Shown: positions 1 to 9,957, counted from the stretch's first letter. The stretch: 61,139 nucleotides of DNA from Bacteroidales bacterium (GCA_015654535.1 JAATGU010000066.1:1-61139), one strand, 5' to 3'. The notes: generated by a model from the letters alone, not told the origin. Translations and numbers: made by a program.

Positions 1-2377
1 CCTTTAAGATTACAAAATTAGCACCTAACTCCAAACCTTCATTGTTTACCCATCCACTGTTGATCATAATATTAGAAAAGCCCGTACTTGAAGGGATCTT
101 AACTTCCTGCAATAAATCTTTTGTCTTCTTATGATAGTAATCGATTGTAAAATTAATTCTATTATCCAAATAGCTCATATCAATACCAGCATTTAATTGA
201 GAGGTTGTTTCCCATTTCAAATTACTAGATACCGGACCTCTCCAACTAACCTCTGCAGAACCACTGCTCAATGTTCCACCAAACGGATAATTTGCAGTGC
301 TTAATTCCGGTAATGTACGGTAACTACCTATACCTTGATTGCCTGTTTCACCATAACTTAAACGAAACTTCAAGTTACTGAATATATTCAAATTCTTAAT
401 AAACTTTTCCTCAGATGCACGCCAAGCAACCGCACCTGAAAAAAAGTTTGCCCATTTGTTATTTGTTTTAAACTTACTAGATCCATCACGACGAAGAGAA
501 GTTGTGAAAATATACTTATCCATTAAGGTATAATTAACACGCCCCAAAAAAGAGACCAAAGCCTGTTCACCCTTATCGCTGGATGGAGTAGAAATAACTG
601 TACCACGACTCAAATCATACTCTTCTGTCAAATCATCAGGAAAACCACTTACAGTGATAGACTTACTCTGCCAAGCCCCATGTTCAACAGTAAAACCAGC
701 AACTGCATTGATCGCATGAATACCAAATGTCTTATCAAAAGTAAGTAAAGACTCAGAAGTTAAACCGACCCATTCGTTATCACTCTGACCAGCCTTACCG
801 TTCGTAGGAGACTTCCCTTCCTGAGTGTGACGGTCGTAATAAGTTCCACGACGGTTACTTGTGTAACTTATACCCAAGTTCTGACGAAACTTCAAAAAAG
901 GAAACAACTTAGCTTCCAAATAAGAAGAATTAAATGCATTGATTGACTGTAAATTATCCTTTGCAGATTTCACATATGCATAAGGATTAGATGCTAACCA
1001 GTTTAAATTATCAGCTGTAGTAGTATCCATATTAGGCCCATATGTTGGAGGAAAAAGCAATGCAGAACGAATCAAAGCATAATCATAAGAATTGCTTTTG
1101 GTAAAATCAGTATTGGTATGAGTTAAATTTGTATTCATACCCATTTCCAACCAATTATTAATATGACGACCAATATTTGCACGAAGCGAATAACGAGTAA
1201 AACCTGTATTTTTTATGATACCATTCTGATCTAAATAATTGCCAGAAAATGAATGCCATCCTTTATCAGAACCACCGGATACACTCAAATTATACTCTTG
1301 AGAAAAACCCGTCTGATAAATCAAGTCCTGCCAATTAGCCTTATCAACAATTGTTGAATTTCCATATTTGTCTGTATAAGTTCCTGCATTACTATAATCA
1401 GATGGAGATGCTTTATAAGAACCGGTATTTGTTATTATATTACCAGCTGCATCATAAGTGTAACTCCATACGCCAGGATAAGGCAACTGAGTATATGTCT
1501 TACCAGAATATTCGTAAGCATTCAAAGTCTCCTCATTGATATAGTTTGCGTAGGTTTCAGCACCCAAGACCTTTACCGTCTTCCCAATTTTGGAAATAGT
1601 AAGATTAGAAGAGAACTCTACTTTATCCTTACCTTCACCTCTCTTGGTAGTAATAATCACGACACCATTAGCGCCACGAGAACCGTAGATTGCAGTTGCA
1701 GATGCATCCTTCAAGATCTCAATAGACTGAATATCGTGAGGGTTGATGAAAGCCAACGGGTTAGAAGTCTGGTTATTATTCGAATTTGCATCACTAGTAG
1801 GAGTGCTACCGGTATCAAATGGAACACCATCTACAATATACAAAGGCTGGGTACTTGTTGAGAAGGAGTTGGTACCACGAATGGAAATACTAACGCCTGC
1901 ACCTGGAGCACCATCGTTTTGGTTAATAGACACACCAGGCATCTTGCCTTGCAAACCTTGACTCAAATCAGATGGATTACCTTTCATTAATTCATCACTT
2001 CTGATCTGACCTACAGAACCTGACAAATCTCTTTTCTTCATAGTACCATAACCAACAACAACCACTTCATCGAGCAATTTGGAATTTTCTTCCAGAACAA
2101 CCTTGACAAACTGTTGATCGCCTTTCAAATGAATTTCCTGGGTTTTATAACCCACACTGGTGATAGTTAATACAGCATTTTTGGCCGGCACATTTAACGA
2201 AAATTTTCCGTTCATGTCTGTGATGGTTCCGTTGGATGTTCCTTTTACTTGAACATTTACACCAATCATACCAGATCCATCCTTACCGTCGGTTACTGTA
2301 CCGGTAATTCGACCCTGCTGCGCCATGACATGACCACTCATTACAAGCGCCATCAAAAACAAAATAATGTTTTTCAT
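1..2377 (-). CDS. SusC-like TonB-dependent outer-membrane transporter (3' end outside window)
   Basis: The frame is open from the ATG at 2375-2377 to the window edge (about 792 codons), so the C-terminal part of the barrel is missing. A signal peptide ending near MAQQ is followed by a carboxypeptidase-regulatory-like domain (about residues 22-100), the conserved DEVVVVGYGT segment, a TonB plug and the start of the beta-barrel. By family it imports oligosaccharides across the outer membrane with a SusD partner, which presumably lies beyond the left edge. The first 100 or so codons and the upstream leader are nearly identical to the second SusC gene at 13125. Beyond the plug the two proteins diverge, so their substrates probably differ. 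The glycan specificity cannot be read from this protein. Confidence 0.93.
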   Translation of the reverse strand, partial: MKNIILFLMALVMSGHVMAQQGRITGTVTDGKDGSGMIGVNVQVKGTSNGTITDMNGKFSLNVPAKNAVLTITSVGYKTQEIHLKGDQQFVKVVLEENSKLLDEVVVVGYGTMKKRDLSGSVGQIRSDELMKGNPSDLSQGLQGKMPGVSINQNDGAPGAGVSISIRGTNSFSTSTQPLYIVDGVPFDTGSTPTSDANSNNNQTSNPLAFINPHDIQSIEILKDASATAIYGSRGANGVVIITTKRGEGKDKVEFSSNLTISKIGKTVKVLGAETYANYINEETLNAYEYSGKTYTQLPYPGVWSYTYDAAGNIITNTGSYKASPSDYSNAGTYTDKYGNSTIVDKANWQDLIYQTGFSQEYNLSVSGGSDKGWHSFSGNYLDQNGIIKNTGFTRYSLRANIGRHINNWLEMGMNTNLTHTNTDFTKSNSYDYALIRSALLFPPTYGPNMDTTTADNLNWLASNPYAYVKSAKDNLQSINAFNSSYLEAKLFPFLKFRQNLGISYTSNRRGTYYDRHTQEGKSPTNGKAGQSDNEWVGLTSESLLTFDKTFGIHAINAVAGFTVEHGAWQSKSITVSGFPDDLTEEYDLSRGTVISTPSSDKGEQALVSFLGRVNYTLMDKYIFTTSLRRDGSSKFKTNNKWANFFSGAVAWRASEEKFIKNLNIFSNLKFRLSYGETGNQGIGSYRTLPELSTANYPFGGTLSSGSAEVSWRGPVSSNLKWETTSQLNAGIDMSYLDNRINFTIDYYHKKTKDLLQEVKIPSSTGFSNIMINSGWVNNEGLELGANFVILK

Positions 2378-2408
2378 AACTGATAATTAGATTTATAATA
2401 TATGAACA

Positions 2409-2440
2409 CAAATGTAGAAGTTATGCATTTCGATAACAAA
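2409..2440 (-). promoter_or_regulatory. Bacteroidetes-type promoter of the first susC-like gene
   Basis: On the minus strand TACATTTG (2409-2416) fits the -7 consensus TAnnTTTG, and TTTG (2437-2440) fits the -33 box. The spacer is 20 bp. The -7 box lies about 31 bp upstream of the ATG. The same arrangement is found before the second susC gene. Confidence 0.75.
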
Positions 2441-2480
2441 TGCTATTTTATCTTTAAATAATACTTTTTTGACTATTCGT

Positions 2481-2549
2481 TTATTTCAGATGTTTTTTAA
2501 ACAAATTCATACGAATTATCCTCTAAGAAAGAAAAACATTCTGTCCGCA
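2481..2549 (-). pseudogene. Relic of the 3' end of a CE7 esterase gene
   Basis: Read on the minus strand, these 23 codons give a decayed version of the last 23 codons of the esterase gene at 13229. The relic reads CGQNVFLS-stop-RIIRMNLFKKHLK-stop against YGHDVPPSWWITRMDFFKKHMN-stop. A TAG (2523-2525) replaces one Trp codon. The distance from the relic stop codon to the downstream susC start (104 bp) is the same as at the intact locus, so no indels separate the copies. No further homology is visible upstream. From here to 2669 the intergenic region is AT-rich, with no other feature that I can see. Confidence 0.75.
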
Positions 2550-2669
2550 AATATATATTATCTTTAAGTAACATGAGAAGAAGTAAGCTGAATCTTATTT
2601 AAAATAATCAGCTTATTATATCAAAATAACTGCTTATTATTCATTTTAAAATCAACAAACTATACAATC

Positions 2670-4136
2670 TTATTCTTTTCTATAGATCATTTGCTTTCTC
2701 TCTTTTAGAAGAACTTTTTTTTCTATTTCGCGAGCATTTACTATCACTGGTGAAATCACAAATTCGGGCACATTATAAGAAAAAAGAGAGATTTCATAAT
2801 AACGTGGATCTTTTTGAGGCAAAAGAAAAGGTTTAGTCACCCTACCATTATCATCGATTGAAGCAAGGTAAAGGCGGGTATAAAGTCCATCACCTCGTCG
2901 GCTACTAAATACAAACCAGTGCGAATTACTACTCCAATCATGAAAACTTTCAGTCTCTGCACTATTCACCTCTTTAAGTGGACGGGTAGACCCATCTTTT
3001 AAATTCATCAAATAAAGATCGGCCTCACGGTGCCAAATAGAGAAATTACCATAACCCGATTGTGTATACATCAAGTATTTTCCATCAAAAGACGGACGAG
3101 GAAAAGAAATGCTTTTGCCCGTGTGTGAAGTTGATATTAAAGTATCAATTTTGCTACCAAACGTACCTGCTTCCGGATTGAAAGCAATTTTACACAAACT
3201 ATATTTTATTTTCTTGTAGCCAGTTTGAATATCCTGTTTTTTGGAGGAACAAAAGTATAAAGTACGACCATCAGGAGAAAAAGCAGGAAAAGTTTCAAAA
3301 GCATCGGTTTTCAATAGATTGCATGTCAGTAGCTCGTTAGTCTTTACATTATATACTACAATATCTGAAGCTTGGTCAAACACTTCTACCCGCTCATGAC
3401 GAACCACATGAAAGGCTTGATTAGTCTTGTTTACAGAGTAGGCAATGTATTTTCCCGAAGGATGCCAATAAGGATATACACATGATGAAACTAAACTATC
3501 CACTTTCGTATTATACATTTCCATTTTGCCATTTATCTGCAACATAGTAGCACCGTGGCTTCCACGAATATGAAGATTCATTGAGGATGGATTGTTTTTA
3601 TTGAAAGCATGACAATTTACACAAGCGCCAGGTATCAGTGTATTTTCTACAATTGCTTTCTGCTTAAAGCTAGATAAATCTCGCTGATAAATGCCCATTT
3701 TACTATATACATCATACCCAGGAGCAATCATACGATAAACCAACCCATAATCAATAGAATAAGAACTTATATAAATGGAGAATGACTTATATTGTTTCCA
3801 AAGGCCATTCAATTTCAAGCTCACAACCACTTGCAGATCAGATCCTTTATTATCAATCAATAATTGATGCCAATCATTTTCAGAGAATTGTATAATCTTA
3901 TCATCCTGCTGATGCAAAGATCCCTTAATTTTTCCAATAACTTCGACATCAATCAAATCAAACTTCTCAGACTTAATCATAAAATTCAAAGGGGCAATGG
4001 TCATTGGAACAGTCACACCTACATAATCAGGAGAGAGTGAAGGTAAAACATTAACCTTAATCGGTGATTTTACTTTATCTTTACAACTAGCAAAAATCAT
4101 CAATAAGAGCAATATATATATCAAATTTCGTTTCAT
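2670..4136 (-). CDS. PD40/TolB-like beta-propeller lipoprotein with one c-type haem motif
   Basis: This 488-residue protein begins with a lipoprotein signal (FASC, lipid-accepting Cys18). It has a CVNCH motif (residues 172-176) that fits the CxxCH site for covalent haem c, followed by histidine-containing sequence. The C-terminal two thirds contain WD40/PD40-like repeats such as HPSGKYIAYS, SPDGRTLYF and SFDGKYLMYT, as in TolB-like propellers. It probably sits in the periplasm or at the outer membrane. It is the last gene of a three-gene minus-strand set, 15 bp after the membrane protein gene. Annotations of relatives often mention cytochrome c. Electron transfer is an inference from the haem motif, and the partner is unknown. 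Confidence 0.75.
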   Translation of the reverse strand: MKRNLIYILLLLMIFASCKDKVKSPIKVNVLPSLSPDYVGVTVPMTIAPLNFMIKSEKFDLIDVEVIGKIKGSLHQQDDKIIQFSENDWHQLLIDNKGSDLQVVVSLKLNGLWKQYKSFSIYISSYSIDYGLVYRMIAPGYDVYSKMGIYQRDLSSFKQKAIVENTLIPGACVNCHAFNKNNPSSMNLHIRGSHGATMLQINGKMEMYNTKVDSLVSSCVYPYWHPSGKYIAYSVNKTNQAFHVVRHERVEVFDQASDIVVYNVKTNELLTCNLLKTDAFETFPAFSPDGRTLYFCSSKKQDIQTGYKKIKYSLCKIAFNPEAGTFGSKIDTLISTSHTGKSISFPRPSFDGKYLMYTQSGYGNFSIWHREADLYLMNLKDGSTRPLKEVNSAETESFHDWSSNSHWFVFSSRRGDGLYTRLYLASIDDNGRVTKPFLLPQKDPRYYEISLFSYNVPEFVISPVIVNAREIEKKVLLKERKQMIYRKE

Positions 4137-4151
4137 AATATTCCGATTTAA

Positions 4152-5912
4152 TTATTTCCTAAATTGAAAATAATACCAATAAGTTTGAGAGAAATGATCA
4201 TTCAATTGTGGTTCAATACCCTGTTTAGACATCTCTGCATATTTGACCAAACTCTGTTTTACAGCATCGCTAATAGGCCATGGAGCATTATTAAGATCAG
4301 GCGACTTATTAGACCAAGCAAAAATCAAAGCTTCTTGATAATGAGCCGGGATTTCTTTATATCCCAAATTTCTGCCCATTGGGAAGTATTGAACAAAATG
4401 GTTCAAGTCTTTGGTAAGAAGAGTATATGCCATCAAATACTCATAAGCCATTCTATTAGAATTACAATGAATCAAAAGCATACCCAACATCTGATCTTTC
4501 TCTTCTTCACTAAAAAGGAAATCTTCTTTTAAACGATATTTTCTCAAAGAGGCCCATTCAGCATTCTGATCAATCCTTTTATCATTGTCGAGACATTCTA
4601 AAGTTTCCGTTGCCCATCTACTGTAAAACAAAGTATGCTGCAACAAATAAAGATATTTAGCTGCCACCTTATATTCTCCATTCAATAAATTGACTTCTGC
4701 TATTCTCTTCATAGCACGAGAACTTTTCTTATAATCGGGAATGGCTTCCATCGCCTCAAAAGCATAACGCATAGATGTATTCAGGAATCCGAGATGATAG
4801 TAAACTTCACCTGCTACAAATGGTAATGTAAAGTCTCGCTGAAAGGTTGGTAACAATCCTTCGGGACCATTCTGAAAATAACGAAACATACTATCTCCCA
4901 TCTTACCTTCTTTACTTAAAGCAAGATTCAAACAGGTAACAGACAGAGGAGCACTAGGGTCTTTATGATTTGCCAGAGCTATTACTTTATCCCAATCTTT
5001 CATACGCGCACAGTAATCATAAGCCATAATTTCTTCCTTACTCCAGTCGGCCGTTAAGCGGATAAGACCATTTCCTAAAAATATAAGAAAGACCACCTGA
5101 ACAAATAAGCAGAGCGTTTTTGCATTTTTCTTCATTTCAACAGGCAAGAATCTAAATATAAAAGGAATGAAGAGTAAAAAAATCCAAATAGTTAATAATG
5201 GATAAGGAGATACGATGGGGTAACGATTATAAGAAAGCCCCCACCACAATCTGGAAAAAGGATATTGGAGATAGCTCTTCGTAATAAAAGGTGGCAAAAC
5301 AATAAGTAACAAAAAACAAATAATGCTCATTCTCCATTGTGACTTTGAGAATTGCTTAAAGTAGCTCCACTCAAAAATCAGACAGAAAACACCAAATATC
5401 CAGAATACTCCACCGACTAACCAGTAAAGTATTGGCAACATCACAATAATCACACACATTCTTATAATCGGGTTCTTAAGGAAGATATAACACTGAACCA
5501 CTAGTAAAGTTAATAATGCCGCTATTAATCCAGATAACAAAAAATTCTCATCGCAAAGTAATTCCCAAAACAGAATAGAAGGTATAAAAGTCAATGGAGA
5601 AAAAAGATCGTTCTTTTTTAACTTGTTTGCAAGCATACAAACTTGCAGCTGAAGTAGTACCAACATACAGGAGAGAATCAATGCTCCCAACCATGAGAAA
5701 TAATAAAACTGAGTAAAGAAGGTACCTAGATAATCAACTAGCCCACCAGGACGGTTCATTAGCTCCGACCAATAATCAGAAGTAAAAAGAAACATCTGTA
5801 ACTGTTCCTGATAGTGCAGATGGTATTTATAAAAAAAAACAAAAAATACATATACAGTCAAGCCAAAGAGGAGTGGCAGTATGCGCATTAGATATTTTAT
5901 AACTCTATTCAT
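4152..5912 (-). CDS. Polytopic membrane protein with C-terminal TPR-like domain (DUF6057-like)
   Basis: This 586-residue protein has roughly ten hydrophobic helices in the first 285 residues and a soluble, mostly helical second half. The second half has repeated patterns such as LNLALSKEGKMGDSMFRYF and MRYAFEAMEAIPDYKKSSRA that resemble TPR units. I recognise the overall architecture as that of the Bacteroidetes DUF6057 family, but no function is established that I know of. It lies between the RidA-like gene and the haem-motif propeller lipoprotein, all on the minus strand. Joint work of the three at the cell envelope is an inference from position only. Confidence 0.6.
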   Translation of the reverse strand: MNRVIKYLMRILPLLFGLTVYVFFVFFYKYHLHYQEQLQMFLFTSDYWSELMNRPGGLVDYLGTFFTQFYYFSWLGALILSCMLVLLQLQVCMLANKLKKNDLFSPLTFIPSILFWELLCDENFLLSGLIAALLTLLVVQCYIFLKNPIIRMCVIIVMLPILYWLVGGVFWIFGVFCLIFEWSYFKQFSKSQWRMSIICFLLLIVLPPFITKSYLQYPFSRLWWGLSYNRYPIVSPYPLLTIWIFLLFIPFIFRFLPVEMKKNAKTLCLFVQVVFLIFLGNGLIRLTADWSKEEIMAYDYCARMKDWDKVIALANHKDPSAPLSVTCLNLALSKEGKMGDSMFRYFQNGPEGLLPTFQRDFTLPFVAGEVYYHLGFLNTSMRYAFEAMEAIPDYKKSSRAMKRIAEVNLLNGEYKVAAKYLYLLQHTLFYSRWATETLECLDNDKRIDQNAEWASLRKYRLKEDFLFSEEEKDQMLGMLLIHCNSNRMAYEYLMAYTLLTKDLNHFVQYFPMGRNLGYKEIPAHYQEALIFAWSNKSPDLNNAPWPISDAVKQSLVKYAEMSKQGIEPQLNDHFSQTYWYYFQFRK

Positions 5913-6111
5913 GGATTTTAAGGTTAATTATAAAAAGGTCATTATTGATAATGAACAGACAGTATACTTTAATTTTTATAGCATTCTCAAAGGAACGAAT
6001 TATTGGGTAGAAATACAAGAATAACTATCAAAATTACAACAAAAGTAACCGCAACCAAACATCAAGTGACTACCTTCTATAAATTCCAACTATACTTATA
6101 TTTTCCTCAAT

Positions 6112-7266
6112 CTAGAAATCCCGATAATTGCTATTACATAAAGTCTTTGATGCAATACATTCCATTTCAACCAACCATCCTGTACGACATATAGATGCCA
6201 GCAATATTACCCGAGGCACATCTGGAAATCTTTCATCATACATTTTCTTTACTAATTGATAGTCCGCTACATCTCGAAGATATACAATCATCTGCATCAC
6301 GTCATCAAATGTACAATCAGCCTCTTCCAATAGAGCTGCTACATTCTCCCAAGTACGATGTACTTGTCCCTCAATATCACCAGGATGCATTATCTGACCT
6401 TTATTATCAATACTAGCCGTGCCACTAAGATACACTTTGCGACGGTCTCCAAAATCTATAAAAACCCCACGTTCAAAAGTTACTCCATATTCGTAGGTAG
6501 GGTTTAGATTGTCTTTGGCATAGAGAAATCGTATCTGCTCTTCAGCCAATCCATTTATAGCATAAGTGTCCATTAAAATTTTCACTTGAGGATTGGACGT
6601 TTTACCCTCTATTCCTGTACTCGCTATGTAATGCGTATTATTATTCATCCCATTTTTACGAAAATTTTCTTTGCGAGCTTCCACCACGCCTTGATAATTT
6701 ACGTCTACATCACGTACAAAAAGCCATGTCCGAATGCAATCTTTTTCAATATTACACTCACGCATTTTTAGTTGTTCTTCATAATTATTTAATAAACAAA
6801 GTGTCTGTTGATATGAATTTTCGCTATTTTTTTGATCATAATTACATACTATAGAGTAGTGGCGATATCCGTTATGTTCATAAAAAATCCAACCATCATT
6901 ACCTATCGTTACGTCTGTTCTTAACTGTAACCATAAAGCCAGTTTAGTACCATCAAGCGGTGGTTGTTCCACATAACAAATGTCACATCTTAATATTTCA
7001 GAAAATAATATTGAAACCTGTTCTTGTTGATTTGTTGCATCGCTTAGAAAGCATCTTGCAGACACAATTACAGCTTTATGTAATTCAACATCTGATAAAA
7101 TCATCTTCAATGCCGTATGAAAAGATAACAATTGCTGATTGAAACTTGTTGCCTGTTGAATTACATGTATTATAACCTGGAAATCCTTTACTTTATTTGG
7201 TAGATCCATGACAGATATTTCTGCAGATACTCCTATTTCAATATATCTTTTGAACAAATAATTCAT
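6112..7266 (-). CDS. RidA/YjgF-like (chorismatase-like) family protein
   Basis: This 384-residue protein has a C-terminal RidA/YjgF-like fold: VYLSGTASIDNKGQI, followed by GDIEGQVHRTWENV, then a TFDDVMQMIVYLRD strand-helix and a final CRTGWLVEMECIA strand. It is about three times the length of a stand-alone RidA (about 130 residues). The N-terminal part may be a second, divergent copy, as in the chorismatase/FkbO group. Bacteroides proteins of this type are often labelled translation initiation inhibitor, which is a legacy name. An intrinsic terminator separates it from the mannan locus. A TAAGTTTG box (7268-7275) lies only 2 bp before the annotated ATG, so a start at codon 20 (7209) is possible. 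Confidence 0.65.
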   Translation of the reverse strand: MNYLFKRYIEIGVSAEISVMDLPNKVKDFQVIIHVIQQATSFNQQLLSFHTALKMILSDVELHKAVIVSARCFLSDATNQQEQVSILFSEILRCDICYVEQPPLDGTKLALWLQLRTDVTIGNDGWIFYEHNGYRHYSIVCNYDQKNSENSYQQTLCLLNNYEEQLKMRECNIEKDCIRTWLFVRDVDVNYQGVVEARKENFRKNGMNNNTHYIASTGIEGKTSNPQVKILMDTYAINGLAEEQIRFLYAKDNLNPTYEYGVTFERGVFIDFGDRRKVYLSGTASIDNKGQIMHPGDIEGQVHRTWENVAALLEEADCTFDDVMQMIVYLRDVADYQLVKKMYDERFPDVPRVILLASICRTGWLVEMECIASKTLCNSNYRDF

Positions 7267-7285
7267 ACAAACTTATTTTATGAAT

Positions 7286-7316
7286 AAAAAGAAGGCGAGC
7301 CCCAAAGCCCGTCTTC
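7286..7316 (-). terminator. Intrinsic terminator after the mannan locus
   Basis: On the minus strand, GAAGACGGGC and GCTCGCCTTC form a 10-bp stem with one mismatch, followed at once by TTTTTATT. It lies between the surface lipoprotein gene and the RidA-like gene and marks the likely 3' end of the susCD transcript. Confidence 0.7.
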
Positions 7317-7349
7317 TCTCTAACTAAATTAACAACGAAAACATTCGCA

Positions 7350-8177
7350 TTATTGTGCTTTAAACACCCAATACCAGTAATTTGTATTAGGTGCATGCTC
7401 CTGGGCTCCCAATATCATTTTATTGTCATCCAAATAAATAATATCATATTCACTCCAAGCGGTATAACCAGTTGCATTAAAATCATAGCCACACAATATA
7501 TTGGTATTAGAGAATGTTAATTTACCAATTGACCAACCAACTTTCTTTATATTAGTCATATCAAATGAAAATTTGCCAGTTGTAGATGAACCATCTGCAG
7601 ATGTCTTGATCATCTTCTTCCCCTTCAATACAAAGTTCATAGACGCTCCGATACCATCGGCAGGCAAATCTTTTCCGCTACATTGATCAGTAATATCCGA
7701 TGGATTTAATATCCACCAAGCTGGCCCCAAATCAGAATCTCCTCCATTACCAAAACATTTAGTATCAGCCCAGACCCAAGTCTTTTTACCTGTTCCGCAA
7801 AAATAACCGTATTGGGGTGGCACAGGATATCTCATAGAATCAACTGTCACATCGAAATTCTTAGTAAATCTGGTACCATCAGCTGCAAGAGCTGTCAAAG
7901 TAATGGTTTGGGTACCCTTAACTAATAAAATCACTGCGGTGTCAGTACTACAGTAGGTATTTACACTATCTGTCCATTGACAATTCACAGGACTCGTGCA
8001 ATGAACGCTCACTTTATTAGTTTTAAAACCGTTATATAACACTTGTGTTACAGTGGCATTAACCTGATCTACCGAGGTTATTAAATCTCCCACATCCTCA
8101 CGATTTTCAATCGGGTTACAAGCTCCAAAAAGAGCTACGAGGATTAAGGTAAGTAATATATAAAATATCTTTTTCAT
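7350..8177 (-). CDS. Surface glycan-binding-type lipoprotein of the mannan locus
   Basis: This 275-residue protein has a lipoprotein signal (LVALFGACNP) and an Ig-like region (about residues 35-115). The C-terminal domain is rich in Trp, Tyr and Phe (for example KKTWVWAD, NYWYWVF), as expected for carbohydrate stacking. It directly follows susD in the same direction with a 31-bp gap, the usual place for a SusE/SusF-type or other surface glycan-binding protein. There are no catalytic motifs. By position it probably captures mannan at the cell surface and feeds the SusCD pair. The sequence family itself is not one I can name. Confidence 0.7.
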   Translation of the reverse strand: MKKIFYILLTLILVALFGACNPIENREDVGDLITSVDQVNATVTQVLYNGFKTNKVSVHCTSPVNCQWTDSVNTYCSTDTAVILLVKGTQTITLTALAADGTRFTKNFDVTVDSMRYPVPPQYGYFCGTGKKTWVWADTKCFGNGGDSDLGPAWWILNPSDITDQCSGKDLPADGIGASMNFVLKGKKMIKTSADGSSTTGKFSFDMTNIKKVGWSIGKLTFSNTNILCGYDFNATGYTAWSEYDIIYLDDNKMILGAQEHAPNTNYWYWVFKAQ

Positions 8178-8208
8178 AATTTTTTTATTTTTTGTTTATT
8201 TTACAATG

Positions 8209-9945
8209 TTACTTCCAACCAGAATATTCAGCATCATTAGTTCCCCAACCCGAATTTTGTTTCAGTATGCCATTTGACAAAGAGATCTGGTTCTCAGGAA
8301 TCGGGAAGAAACCACCATCTGTAGCTTTATAACGAGCTACGTATCCACCACCATTATGTGTTGTGGCATTTTTGTCCAGCTGGCCTTTAAAATAAGTAGG
8401 CTGATCATTTTGTTCAGCCAAAACTTGTTCAGCAATGTGCCAACGACGAATATCGTTCCAACGAACGCCTTCGAAGCAAAGTTCCCAACGGCGTTCATTG
8501 CGCAAAACTTCGTCACTATAACCACCGATAGCAGGCAAATTCACACGAGCACGTACCTTATTGATGCCAGCAACATTTTGTTCCAACTCAGATTGCATTA
8601 AAAGTACATCGGCAAAACGTATAAGTACCAAATCATGAATATTAGAGAGCTGAAAATTAACAGTTGTATAATCGTACATATCCTGTTCAAAAGTCTCCCA
8701 ATAGCCAGATCCATCAGATTTTTTGGAACTTATAGGAGCCGTTTTTTTTGCATAATAGTCGGTTTCCTGAACGAAATCAGCCCAACCACCTTTGACATAA
8801 TTAGGCAGCTCATTCGGAATATTGCAAATAGAAGCTTCACGCCTCATATCATTAGGTTCAGCAGCAGTCCAGTCTTTCCACAAGTTTGGAGCCACAGGAC
8901 CAGCGCCCCAGCCTTGTCCAAAAGGAAATGTTTTATCAAGAGCCTGGGCTCCACGAATTCCCATGTGAAGGGCATAACCATTAGAATAACCAATCGTTGT
9001 ACTCCAACTTGCAAATTTTGAGAACTTGATTGCAAACATAGATTCAGGGTTTACAGCATTATCATCTTCCACCCATTTGAAGTTTTTACCTTTCGTATAA
9101 CTATAGTCGTCTTTAGTACATCTATTGGTATAAGCCCACAAATTATGAAAATCAGGAACTAATGAGTAACCAGAGTTACTTACACAATCATCAATCCATT
9201 TACTTACATCATCCTTCGTTACTTTAGAAGTTCCATCTGGAAGAGTGACTTCACTTTTCTGATAAAAACCAGTGTAGAAAAGAAAAGCACGTCCCATCAT
9301 AGCTTCTGCCGTCCATTTGTCCACATGACCAGCCTCCACCCAATTACTACCAAATTTCTTGTTCGGCATCAAGTCTATGGCTGATTTCAGATCAGAGATG
9401 ATCTGTCCCCACATCTCATCGGGTGTGGCCTGGGGTTTGTTCTGAGGATCAGAAGTTATAATCAATGGTACTTTTTCAAAGAAAGAAGCTAGTTCATAAT
9501 AATAGTATGCGCGGAGAAAATAAGCCTCTCCAATCATCTGATTCTTTTGGTCGTCACCTGAATAACCAGAGCAGTTGCCCAATGTCTCGATAGCAGTGTT
9601 CGCACGGAAGATACCAACATACCGGTCTTTCCAGAACTGCTCAAGCATATTTGAACTATAATTCATCATCAAGTCCTCTGCCTGCATCAGTTTATCGTTC
9701 TCACCGCCCCCGCCTAGACGATCGTCAGAAGCAAGTTCGGCCACATAAAGGAAAGAATATTGTGGATTAGCACACACAACATTCAAATTGTTATAGATAC
9801 CAGCAACCACTTGTTGCGCATCAGTAAGCGTCTGCGGATAATTCGAAGTGTCTTTTTTTGTCAGATTTTCCGTATCTAAAAAATCTTCACAGCTAATAAA
9901 CAGCATAGTCGCTGCAGCTACTGCTAAATATATTAATTTCTTCAT
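8209..9945 (-). CDS. SusD-like glycan-binding lipoprotein
   Basis: This 578-residue protein has a lipoprotein signal (LFISCEDFLDTE). Typical SusD/RagB features follow: the TPR-containing N-terminal half with GEAYFLRAYYYYELASFF, and the C-terminal NERRWELCFEGVRWNDIRRW segment found in this family. It forms the lid over the SusC pore and binds oligosaccharide. The gene lies 12 bp downstream of susC on the same strand, so the two are co-transcribed. Confidence 0.95.
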   Translation of the reverse strand: MKKLIYLAVAAATMLFISCEDFLDTENLTKKDTSNYPQTLTDAQQVVAGIYNNLNVVCANPQYSFLYVAELASDDRLGGGGENDKLMQAEDLMMNYSSNMLEQFWKDRYVGIFRANTAIETLGNCSGYSGDDQKNQMIGEAYFLRAYYYYELASFFEKVPLIITSDPQNKPQATPDEMWGQIISDLKSAIDLMPNKKFGSNWVEAGHVDKWTAEAMMGRAFLFYTGFYQKSEVTLPDGTSKVTKDDVSKWIDDCVSNSGYSLVPDFHNLWAYTNRCTKDDYSYTKGKNFKWVEDDNAVNPESMFAIKFSKFASWSTTIGYSNGYALHMGIRGAQALDKTFPFGQGWGAGPVAPNLWKDWTAAEPNDMRREASICNIPNELPNYVKGGWADFVQETDYYAKKTAPISSKKSDGSGYWETFEQDMYDYTTVNFQLSNIHDLVLIRFADVLLMQSELEQNVAGINKVRARVNLPAIGGYSDEVLRNERRWELCFEGVRWNDIRRWHIAEQVLAEQNDQPTYFKGQLDKNATTHNGGGYVARYKATDGGFFPIPENQISLSNGILKQNSGWGTNDAEYSGWK

Positions 9946-9957
9946 ATTTACCTTCTA

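Noticed and set aside
4164..4532. Frames of 60-180 codons antisense to or inside known genes throughout the window
   Set aside because: They lie fully within well-supported genes, lack promoters and have no recognisable domains, so I treat them as shadows.
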